From the NCBI GenBank assembly GCA_020445665.1, contig JAGRGD010000064.1, positions 1-64,000 on the forward strand: a stretch of 64,000 nucleotides of DNA, given 5' to 3'. Source of the DNA: Rhodocyclaceae bacterium. GTDB taxonomy: Bacteria > Pseudomonadota > Gammaproteobacteria > Burkholderiales > Rhodocyclaceae. The translations under genes were made by a program, and so were the position numbers. Shown in pieces: positions 1 to 8,200 of this stretch. The stretch's first letter is position 1. The number at the start of each line of letters is the position of its first letter. The notes beneath the pieces are model-generated. The model did no database searches. It was given only the letters and a program-made list of their open reading frames with translations, and had not been told where the DNA came from.

Positions 1-1098
1 ACCTTCGACGGCACCACCTTCAGCGGCAGCGGCGAGCTGCGCATCAATGCCACCAACAACGCCAGCGGTGGCGCGACCTTCGCGGGTGCCAACAGCCACA
101 CGGGGCTGTTCAACGTGATGAGCGGGACGGTCACCGTCAACGACGGCTTCGGTGCCAGCGTGCTGCAGCAAAGCGGCGGCACGATCACCGGGAGCGGTAC
201 GCTCACCGTCTCTGGCCCGGCGACGCTGGCGGGCGGCGTGCATTCGGGCAGTGGCGTCTCGCAGTTCGATGGCGAACTGATCCTCGACGGCAACGGCTCG
301 CGCCAATTCAATGGCGGGCGCATCGTCAATGCCACTGCCACCACCACCTGGGGTGGAAACACCTCGGCCGGTGGCAACGCGATCGTGAGCTTCGGCGGAT
401 CGACGATCAACAACTCCGGGACCTGGAACGACGCCAACGCCTTCGACAGCAACCTGGGCAACGGCAACGGCAGCCGGGTGTTCAACAACACCGGCACCTA
501 CCTCAAGTCCGGCGCCGGCAACACCACGGTTTTCGCCAACTACAACAACACGGGAACAACTGTGGTCGGCGACGGCTCAATGAGCTTCTCTGCCTCGCTG
601 AGCAACACGGGCACGCTGGCCGGTAGCGGGACGGTGGTATTGCCGCGGTCAGGCTTTACCAACGAGGGCGTTATCGCGCCGGGCGTCGGGGGCGTGGGAT
701 CGCTCGACATCGTCGGAGACCTGATGCTGGGAAGTGGCAGTGACCTGCAGTTCGAACTGGCGAGCCTGGGAAGTTTCGACACCCTGGCTCTTGATGGCGA
801 CATTACGGTAGGGGGCGAGCTTTCCATCTGGAACCTCGGCTATACCCCCACGATCGGCGACAGTTTCGTGATCATGACCTTTGACCAGTCGATCGACGGC
901 CTGGTCTTCGACAACGTCTCGTGGAACGGTTTTGGCGCCGGCGTTGTCTTCGACGTGCTCTACAACGCCGACAACATCACCCTGGTAGCCGCTGTGCCCG
1001 AACCGGCGGAGTACGCCATGATGCTCGCCGGTCTGGCCCTGGTCGGCACGATCGCACGGCGCAGGCGCGCTATGGCCCGGGGAGCGAACGCGGGTTGA
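1..1098 (+). CDS. PEP-CTERM surface/exosorted protein, C-terminal part (5' end outside window)
   Basis: The reading frame is open from base 1, so only the last 365 residues are seen. They are rich in Gly, Ser, Thr and Asn with beta-helix-like repeats (GSGTLTVSG, NTGTLAGSGTV), followed by the block common in large surface proteins (APG...GSLDIVGDLMLGSGSDLQFEL). The C-terminus is a textbook PEP-CTERM sorting signal: VPEPAEYAMML, a hydrophobic helix (AGLALVGTIA) and a basic tail (RRRR). Known for the family: exosortase/archaeosortase recognises this signal in the inner membrane and the protein is exported or surface-anchored, often in EPS-producing biofilm or floc-forming bacteria. The exosortase itself is not in this window. 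The ligand or role of this protein cannot be read from the sequence. Confidence 0.9.
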   Translation, partial: TFDGTTFSGSGELRINATNNASGGATFAGANSHTGLFNVMSGTVTVNDGFGASVLQQSGGTITGSGTLTVSGPATLAGGVHSGSGVSQFDGELILDGNGSRQFNGGRIVNATATTTWGGNTSAGGNAIVSFGGSTINNSGTWNDANAFDSNLGNGNGSRVFNNTGTYLKSGAGNTTVFANYNNTGTTVVGDGSMSFSASLSNTGTLAGSGTVVLPRSGFTNEGVIAPGVGGVGSLDIVGDLMLGSGSDLQFELASLGSFDTLALDGDITVGGELSIWNLGYTPTIGDSFVIMTFDQSIDGLVFDNVSWNGFGAGVVFDVLYNADNITLVAAVPEPAEYAMMLAGLALVGTIARRRRAMARGANAG

Positions 1099-1230
1099 TG
1101 GCAGCGCGCCTGTAAATCGAAGCCTGAGACGCGAATATCGCGCCGTTGAGCCGGGGCGCCGCTGATGAATGGGGTGACCTCCCTCATCGCGACGCGCGGC
1201 GCCGGCGCCGTGTGCAGACGGTTCGTGGGC

Positions 1231-1251
1231 GGCCGCGCAGAGGGCGCGGCC
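1231..1251. terminator. Hairpin between convergent genes
   Basis: GGCCGCGC (1231-1238), a 5-nt loop and GCGCGGCC (1244-1251) form a perfect 8-bp GC stem between the PEP-CTERM gene and the convergent histidine kinase gene, touching the kinase stop codon. There is no U tract, so intrinsic termination is only a guess. Confidence 0.4.
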
Positions 1252-3821
1252 TACTGGCGAGACTTCCCAGCGTGGCGCAGCCATTTCAGCACCGCTGCGA
1301 ACAGCGTATCGGGGCTGGTGGGCTTGGCGAGGAAGTCGTCCATCCCGGCGGCCATGCAGAGCACCCGGTCGTCGTCATAGGCGTTGGCCGTCAGGGCGAT
1401 GATCGGCGTGCTCGCATGGCGGGGCATGGCGCGAATCGCTTTCGCTGCCTCCAGTCCATTCATTCTCGGCATCTGCATGTCCATCAGGATCACGTCGAAG
1501 TCGTTGGCGCTCGCGATGCTCACCGCTTCAATACCGTCGTTCGCGACCTCGACCTGGAGGGATGTCTCCCGCAGAACGTGGCTTCCGATCTCCTGGTTGA
1601 TGGGGTCGTCTTCCACCAGCAGAATGCGGCTGCCGCTGAAGGACTTCCGGATCACTGTCTCGCTGTCGACTTCGGGGGGGGCGGATGGTGCGCCATCCGA
1701 TCGGCCCCCCGCCTTTGGCAGATGTGCGGTGAACCAGAATGTGCTGCCCTTGCCCTCGATACTCGACGCACCCGCCTCGCCGCCCATCTGCTCCGCAATC
1801 TTGCGGGTGATGACGAGCCCGAGCCCGGTGCCGCCGTAGGCGCGCGTCAGGCTGTTGTCGGCCTGCTCGAAGGCGGTGAACAGGCGGGGCAGGGCGTCGG
1901 CGGCGATACCGATGCCGGTGTCTTCGACCTCGAAGCGCAGCCGCAGCCGGGTCGGCGATTCGTCCAGGGGGCGGATGCGCAGGATGATGTGGCCGCTCTG
2001 GGTGAACTTGAGCGCGTTGCTGGTGTAGTTGAGCAGCGCCTGCTGCAGCCGGGTCGAGTCACCGATGACGGGGTGCAGATCCGCCGGGACCTCCAGGCTG
2101 AAGCGCAATCCCTTGGCGAGTATGCCCTCGAGCATCATCGCGCGCACATTCTCGGCGAGCGCGGCGGGGTCGATGCGGTCCTTGGCCAGGGTGAGCTTGC
2201 CGGCTTCGATCTTCGACAGATCCAGGATGTCGTTGAGGACGGCGATGAGGTGCTTGCCGGCCATTTCGAGCTTGGCGAGGTTCTCGCCCTGTCGTGGCGT
2301 CAGGCCCTGGCGCTTGATCAGGTGTGCCATCCCGGTGATCGCGTTGAGCGGCGTCCGGATCTCGTGGCTCATGTTGGCCAGGAAGGCGCTCTTGGCGACG
2401 TTGGCGGACTCGGCAGCGTCCTTGGCCTGCGCCAGTTCCTGGGTCCTGGCCCGGACCTGCGCCTCGAGTTCCTCCCGGTGGCGCTCGAGTTGCTGCTCGA
2501 TCCTGCGACGTTCGGTGATGTCCTCGCCGGCCGAGAGGCTGCCCATGACCGCTCCGGCCTTGTCGCGCAGGAGGCTGTTGTGCCACGCGATCAGCCGTTC
2601 CTCGCCCTCGCGCGTGATCACGGCGTTCTCCACGTACTCCACGCCAGCCAGTTCGCCAGCCATGATCTGCCGGAAGATGTCTCGGACGGCCACTTCGGTC
2701 CGCCCCTGCGGCAGGCAGGTGGCAAACCAGTCTCGGCCGAGCAGTTCCTGTTCGGTAAGGCCGAGGATCTCGCAGCCCTTGCGATTGACCAGCTGGATGC
2801 GCCCGTCCGTGTCGAGGGAGATGATGATCGCCTCGACGGTGTCGAGATAGTTCTGGCTGCGCTCGTGGGCAGCGGTCAGATGGACCAGGGCTTCCCTCAG
2901 GTGGTTGTCGGCGCGTTTGCGCTCGGTGATGTCCTCGTAAACGCCGAGGACGCCCATCACTGCGCCATCGTCGCCAAACAGCGGCACTTTCGACGTGCGC
3001 AGCCAGATCGCTTCGCCGGAGCCCGTCGTCCCCGGTTCCTCCTGGCCGAGCCGGGGGCGGCCGCTGTCGAGGATTGCGCGGTCGTCGGCACGGTAGCTGG
3101 CGGCGTGTTCGGCCCACGAGAGCTGAGTGTCGTCGCTGCCGATCAGTTCGTCCGGATGTGTCTTGCCGGCATCGCGGGCGAAGGCCGGGTTGCAGCCGAG
3201 GTAGCGACCTTCGCGGTCCTTCCAGAAAACCCGCAGGGGCACGGTGTCGATGACGGTGCGCAGCAGACTCCGGGATGTCGCCAGTTCCGCCGTGCGGCGC
3301 CGCAGCGAGGCTTCCGAGTCCTGCAGGGCACGATGGGCCATGCCGCCGCGAATCACGTTCGCGAGGTTGGCGACCACCGAACGGAGCTGGCCGAGCAGCC
3401 GCGTCGAGAACTGGGCAGGATCCGCGGATTCGAGCAGCAGCACCCCATCGCGGGCGAGGGGCAGGACGGCGAATGTGGCGGCCTGTCCGTCGGGCTGTTG
3501 CAACAGATCGGTAAAGTCGGCCTGGTCGGCACGGATGGCGGTCGGGCCGGAAAGGGCGATCTGCCACAGGGCGTGGGAGGACGGCAGGCTGCGGAGGCTG
3601 TACTGGCCGCGGGGGATCGCCTCGAGCAGGGTCAGACGCCGGGGATCCGCCGCGCTTGTGCTCACAGCTTCCTCGCGCCACCAGATCGAGGCGGCGGACA
3701 GATTGCGTCGCGACATGATCGCTTTCAGGAAGCGGCGGCTCGTCTCCGAGGGGTCGAGCGAATGGCCGAGTGACAGGGACAGCTCGTACAGCAGCAGCAG
3801 TTCTTCGGTGATTCCGCTCAT
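1251..3821 (-). CDS. Hybrid sensor histidine kinase (GAF-like, PAS, PAS, HisKA, HATPase, REC)
   Basis: This 856-residue soluble kinase has no clear membrane segment. Order of modules: an N-terminal GAF-like region (about 1-160), PAS with a PAC motif ending GVYEDITERKR (about 185-303), a second PAS ending AGEDITERRR (about 320-440), a coiled coil, HisKA with the phospho-acceptor in SHEIRTPLN (His486), an ATPase domain (N box NALKF, DTGIGI, GTGLGL at about 600-670) and a C-terminal receiver (VEDD near 737, phospho-acceptor Asp781 in LMDMQMPRMNG, Lys833). Known for the family: autophosphorylation, then transfer to the attached receiver. The ATG overlaps the stop of the upstream FIST gene (ATGA), so the two are translationally coupled and probably sense together. 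No DNA-binding output or HPt partner is present nearby, so the downstream target is unknown. Confidence 0.93.
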   Translation of the reverse strand: MSGITEELLLLYELSLSLGHSLDPSETSRRFLKAIMSRRNLSAASIWWREEAVSTSAADPRRLTLLEAIPRGQYSLRSLPSSHALWQIALSGPTAIRADQADFTDLLQQPDGQAATFAVLPLARDGVLLLESADPAQFSTRLLGQLRSVVANLANVIRGGMAHRALQDSEASLRRRTAELATSRSLLRTVIDTVPLRVFWKDREGRYLGCNPAFARDAGKTHPDELIGSDDTQLSWAEHAASYRADDRAILDSGRPRLGQEEPGTTGSGEAIWLRTSKVPLFGDDGAVMGVLGVYEDITERKRADNHLREALVHLTAAHERSQNYLDTVEAIIISLDTDGRIQLVNRKGCEILGLTEQELLGRDWFATCLPQGRTEVAVRDIFRQIMAGELAGVEYVENAVITREGEERLIAWHNSLLRDKAGAVMGSLSAGEDITERRRIEQQLERHREELEAQVRARTQELAQAKDAAESANVAKSAFLANMSHEIRTPLNAITGMAHLIKRQGLTPRQGENLAKLEMAGKHLIAVLNDILDLSKIEAGKLTLAKDRIDPAALAENVRAMMLEGILAKGLRFSLEVPADLHPVIGDSTRLQQALLNYTSNALKFTQSGHIILRIRPLDESPTRLRLRFEVEDTGIGIAADALPRLFTAFEQADNSLTRAYGGTGLGLVITRKIAEQMGGEAGASSIEGKGSTFWFTAHLPKAGGRSDGAPSAPPEVDSETVIRKSFSGSRILLVEDDPINQEIGSHVLRETSLQVEVANDGIEAVSIASANDFDVILMDMQMPRMNGLEAAKAIRAMPRHASTPIIALTANAYDDDRVLCMAAGMDDFLAKPTSPDTLFAAVLKWLRHAGKSRQ

Positions 3822-4921
3822 GAGGCGCGTCGGAACAGGCCGATGACGATGGTCTTGTTGAAGAGCTCCAGCTTCTGCCTGCCGTTGGCGGCGATTTCAC
3901 CGAGGGCCATCACGCCCTCGGGCATGGCATCGGTGAATTCGGCCAGCCCGTTCGAGACAATCTCGAGCTCACGGTCGAAGTCCGCGCCGAGGGTCAGGGC
4001 GCGCGAGTAGCAGTCCGACACGAAGCACGATGCGACCGACGGCGGCGCATCGCAATCGGCAACTGCGCGCCGCGCCGCCTCGAGCAGGGAATCGCGATCC
4101 CCGGAGGCCAGGTACATCAGCGCGTTCTCGGCGACGTCCGACAAGACCACGACCTCGCCGTCATCGGTGATGCGGATCGGATCCCGGATGATGTCCTCGC
4201 TGCCCTCCTTGGCAACCCCAAGGGGGTATTTCGCGTTGATGTCGGGAAACAGGGGCTGGTCGGCCAGATCCGGCGCCTGAGCGGCGACCTGCTGACGGAA
4301 GAACGGCCCGGCGGGCTCCCAGTTCAGCTCCCCGATCCGGTTGCCGCAGGTCCGCGATGCGACGAAGGGGCCGGCAATCCGCCGCCAGCCGTGGCGCACG
4401 CCCAGCGTGACGGGGAGGGGCAGCGCGATCATCAGGGCGGCGTCGGCGAGGAGCCCATCCGAATCGAAGATAGCGGGTTCGGCGCGCAAGTCGTGGTAGC
4501 CCGCGCCTGCGCCGATGTGATGCATGCGGTTGCCGTAGCGGTCGTAGATGTCCTCGAGCAATCGGTCGACGTGGGGCGCCTGATTGTCGAACAGGATGAT
4601 CGAGCAGGGCTGGGGCGCCTGACCCTCCGGCACATCGGTCGTCCAGCGGGGGCCATCCGGCGCGAGCACGGCCTTGGCGGTGGCGCTCCCGGGGGGCAGG
4701 GGCAGCGCGATCAGCCCGCTGTCGAGCGCGCGTTTTCCGTGGATCAGTCCGGGAAACAGGCCGCCACAGACCGTGAGGCCTGCTCCGCGGCACGCCACCA
4801 GCAGCGCGTCCAGCGCAGCGGCGTGGCGGTCCGCGACGAGCAGCAACCAGTGGGTCGTTGCGGGGTCTGCCTCAGCCAGTGCGGCCGCGACATGGTCTCC
4901 TCCCCCAAAGCTCAGATACAT
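3818..4921 (-). CDS. FIST domain sensory protein
   Basis: About 367 residues with FIST_N-like features in the first ~200 residues (GLTVCGGLFPG, SIILFDNQAPH, HHIGAGAGYHD) and a FIST_C-like half (GNRIGELNW..., INAKYPLGVAKEGSEDIIRDPI, GEVVVLSDV). FIST domains are predicted small-ligand sensors frequently encoded beside histidine kinases or chemotaxis proteins. I chose the ATG at 4921 because AAGGA lies 8 nt upstream; the ATG at 4927 would have only a 2-nt spacer. The frame runs further upstream to 5119, but that part is arginine/proline-rich and does not look like FIST. The gene ends inside the start codon of the hybrid kinase, so the pair is most simply a sensor-kinase module. Confidence 0.85.
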   Translation of the reverse strand: MYLSFGGGDHVAAALAEADPATTHWLLLVADRHAAALDALLVACRGAGLTVCGGLFPGLIHGKRALDSGLIALPLPPGSATAKAVLAPDGPRWTTDVPEGQAPQPCSIILFDNQAPHVDRLLEDIYDRYGNRMHHIGAGAGYHDLRAEPAIFDSDGLLADAALMIALPLPVTLGVRHGWRRIAGPFVASRTCGNRIGELNWEPAGPFFRQQVAAQAPDLADQPLFPDINAKYPLGVAKEGSEDIIRDPIRITDDGEVVVLSDVAENALMYLASGDRDSLLEAARRAVADCDAPPSVASCFVSDCYSRALTLGADFDRELEIVSNGLAEFTDAMPEGVMALGEIAANGRQKLELFNKTIVIGLFRRAS

Positions 4922-5261
4922 GGTCATGGTCCTTAGCAAGGCGGGTCCAGCCTGACCTTCGCCCTCGAAGCTTCGTATCGGTAGCGTGAGGAAGCATATC
5001 GCGTCGGCCCGCGTTCGCAAGGTCTTGTGGCACGGCGCCATGCCGCGTGCCGGCACCCACGCCTTCGGAGTGCGCGCTGCAGGCGTGTCGACGGGCACGG
5101 TCGGACCCGGTATCGGCACCCGCTCCGGGATCCCTGTCGATCAGGGGTCGGTGCGACCCGTCGCGACAATCACCCCCGGTCTCGGAGATAGCCTGGCCGC
5201 GACGATCAACGCCGTTCTGGCGCCGTCGGTCCTGTCGGGCGCCCGCACGGCGCCGGGCAGC
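4922..5261. other. Intergenic region between FIST gene and CHAT gene
   Basis: This 340-bp stretch has no convincing gene. It is GC-rich and open in several frames, but none shows a family motif or good ribosome-binding site. It holds the candidate promoter for the FIST-kinase pair listed separately. The FIST-kinase pair could also be read through from the large CHAT gene on the same strand. Confidence 0.5.
4993..5020 (-). promoter_or_regulatory. Candidate sigma-70 promoter for FIST-kinase operon
   Basis: On the minus strand TTGCGA (5020-5015) is followed after 16 nt by TATGCT (4998-4993), about 70 nt upstream of the FIST start. Match is moderate and unconfirmed. Confidence 0.3.
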
Positions 5262-8200
5262 TCAGGGCGTCACGCCTGCATAGCCGGCCAGGGCATCCCG
5301 TAGCGACAGGGCGGCAGCCCGCTCTCCAGTCAGCCGACGCGCACGGCTCTTCAGCAGGCCGTGGAAGACGAACTCGAGCTGCTCGAACACCGACTCCCAG
5401 TAACTTCCCCGCGCCACCCGCGCAGAGAGCATGGCGAAGTCGGCCAGCAGCGTGCCGCCTGCCGTCGCCAGGCGGCCGTCCGCCAGGGCCTCGAAGACAC
5501 GCAGGGTGATCTCGTCGGCGGCGATCCAGAAGTCCGGGTCGTTGCGCAGGCTCTCGGCGAGGGACTGGCGGATCGCGGCGAGGCGCTGGTCGTTGAACTC
5601 GACGCGCTTGCCCGCGGCGAGGGCAAGCTCGGCTGCGAGGGTGTTGATGGCCGGGTAGAAGAGTCCGCTGCCGCTGCCGCAGGAGGCTTCCGCCTGGGCG
5701 TAGTAGTCGCCCATGGCCTTGATCGCCGCGCTGACTTCGGCGGCTGGCCGGCCCGCTTCGCGCAGGATCATCGCGCGGCGCTTCATGGCGGAGCCGAGCA
5801 GGCTCAGGCGCTCCTGGTTGGGGTCGATCGCCTGCAGCTTGGCAAGCATGCCGATCGCTTCGTCCAGGTGCTTCTGCGCGGTCTCGATGGCGGATTCGAA
5901 GGCGGCCTCGTCCTGTTTGCGTTCCGCTCCGTTACCGGATTCGCCATCGGCGCGTCTTCTCGCCGCCTCGCGCACGATGCCCCAGGCGAGCTTGACGAGC
6001 TGGTTGCCGAGCTGCTCGCTCGCCTTGAGCGTTGCGCTGCCGTCCACCGCGGCGATCGCCTGGCGGTAGCAGGCGATCGCCTTTTCGCGCATGCCTGCGG
6101 CGATCCACGCCCTGGCAAAGGCTTCGGCGACCCGCCCGATGCGTGGCATGTCGGCCTCGAAGCGGGAGGCCAGGTGGCGAATGCGGGCGCGCAGCCGCTT
6201 CGCGTCGCTGCCCGGCCGGCCGCTCTCCGTCGTCAGGGTGTCGAGGGCGAGGATCAGGTCGGCGGTGGACGCGATGCCGGCGAACTCCTGCTGGGGCGCG
6301 ACCGGCGGCGGGGCACTGTCGGCGTCGGCGCGCAGGAAGACCCAGTCCGGATCGCCGTAGCACTGGTAGGCCGCCCAGGTGTCTCCCGGGAAGTTGCGGG
6401 CCGCGAGGCGGGCGTCGGTGACCGCGTCCATGAAGCGCTGGCCGCGCAGCAGGGCCTTGTAGAAGGTCGTCGCGAAGGCCTCGGCGGCGTCGTCGTCGAC
6501 GGCCCAGCCCGCCGCGACGACACAGCGCACGCCGATGCGGATCAGCTCGGCCGCGACGCCACTGGCGAAGGCGACCGGGTCGCGCAGTGCGCCGTGCTCA
6601 CTGTCGCCGGGCTGGCTGCTGCCCGACTTGGCGAGGTGGCAGCAGTTCACGAAAACCAGCTCCGGCACCACCCTCAGGCTGCGGATCTCGGCCGGGCCGA
6701 GGAAAGTGTCGCCGGAGAGGACCACGCCGCGGGGGTTGATGCGGCGTGAGGCGTCACGCTCCGCCAGGCCCTCGGGCACCACGGGCGGCTCGCCGTGGCC
6801 GGCAATATGCACGATGCGCCAGTCCCGGTTCGGGTCCATCAGGGTGTTGATCAGGTCGAGGGCATCGAAGCCGTCGCCGTCATCGGGGCTGATTCGCGCG
6901 ACCACCGCTTCGGACGCGAGCGGGCGCGCCCCGTGCGTGGTGAGCAGGCGGGCCACTTCGCGGGCTTCGCGCCGGGCGCCGGGCAGGCGTGGGTAGCGGG
7001 TCGTGTCACAGCGCGGTTCGCCGATGACCAGCACGTGGGCGTCGCGACGGGCGTCGCGCACCGAGGGCCGGAAGTCGCTCATCAGCAGCTTGCGCACCAG
7101 GCGTGCCCGGATCGCCCAGGGCTGCTTCTCGCCTTCGCTGTCGCTCGCCGGGGTGTCGAGCAGCTCCCAGGGGATCTCGGCAGTGTGGTTGTCCAGCTCG
7201 AGCAGCATCTGGCTGGTGCTGCCGAAGGTGGGCTCCAGCTCCACCGGTACCAGCAGGTGGAACAGGGTGTGTCCCAACTGGCTGTTGCGGGCGGGCTCGC
7301 CACCGCGCGCAGCGGTCTTGACCAGTTCGCGCACCAGCGCGCCCTGGGTTGTCTGGGCGCGGACTTCGGAGCGGGCCCGACGGGTGTGGGCCGAGAACTC
7401 GACCACCCAGGCCGCGTCCGGGCCGTCCTTGCGGATGGCGCGGATGATGTCGTAGCTGGCGCCCCGGTAGCCGAAGCCGAGGGGACGGGGGAGTGCCCGG
7501 TTGCCCGCGCGCACCTGGGGCGGAAGCCGGAAGCGGGTCGGTGAGGCAGTCGCGAGTTCGGTCAGCGCATGCCAGGCCTCGCTGGCCCGGTTGAGGTAGA
7601 GCTCGATCAGTTGCAGGCTCCGCACCCGCGGCCACAGGGGAGCGCCGTGTCCCAGGTCTTCGTTGAGCCGCGCGAGGGCCTCGTCGGCCAGGCGCACGCC
7701 TCGCGCGATGAACTGCGCCGATTGGCCTGCCGAGATGTTGCTGCCGCCGCTGCCGGCGAGGGTCGAGGCGATGTCCAGCGTGCCTGCGTTGTCGCCGGCC
7801 TCCATGCGCTGCTGGGCGAGCGCGAGCACGGCCAGCTTGACGGACAGCATCAGCCCGCTGGCGGTCAGCGTGCTCTCCTCGCCCAGGCCGAGCACTACGG
7901 CCAGGGCAGGCTGGGGCGGCTGAAGCGGGTTCTCGCGGTTGGCGCTGCGGTTGGCGAAGAGCTGGTGGGTGCCGGGCTGGTCCGGGTACTGGCCAAGCTG
8001 CAGGGACTGGCTCATGGTGCCCCCGATCAGGCTGTCCACGGCCGCTTCGGCACCGCCCAGGCTACTGGAGCTGTAATGGCCGATCAGGAGCGGCGCATGC
8101 ACGAAGGCCAGGTCGCCGTTGACGATCTCCACCGGCAAGGGGGCATCGGTGCTCGCATCGCCCGGGCGCCCCTCGGGCAGGTCGAGCAGGCGCAGCCGCT

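Noticed and set aside
1146..3773. 875-residue plus-strand frame opposite the hybrid kinase
   Set aside because: The minus strand has complete HisKA, ATPase and receiver motifs; the plus frame has none.
4922..5119. N-terminal extension of the FIST protein
   Set aside because: The extra residues are not FIST-like and the internal ATG at 4921 has a well-spaced AAGGA.
4986..5303. 105-residue plus-strand frame in the FIST/CHAT spacer
   Set aside because: Low-complexity composition, no ribosome-binding site and no recognisable domain; it also runs into the end of the CHAT gene.
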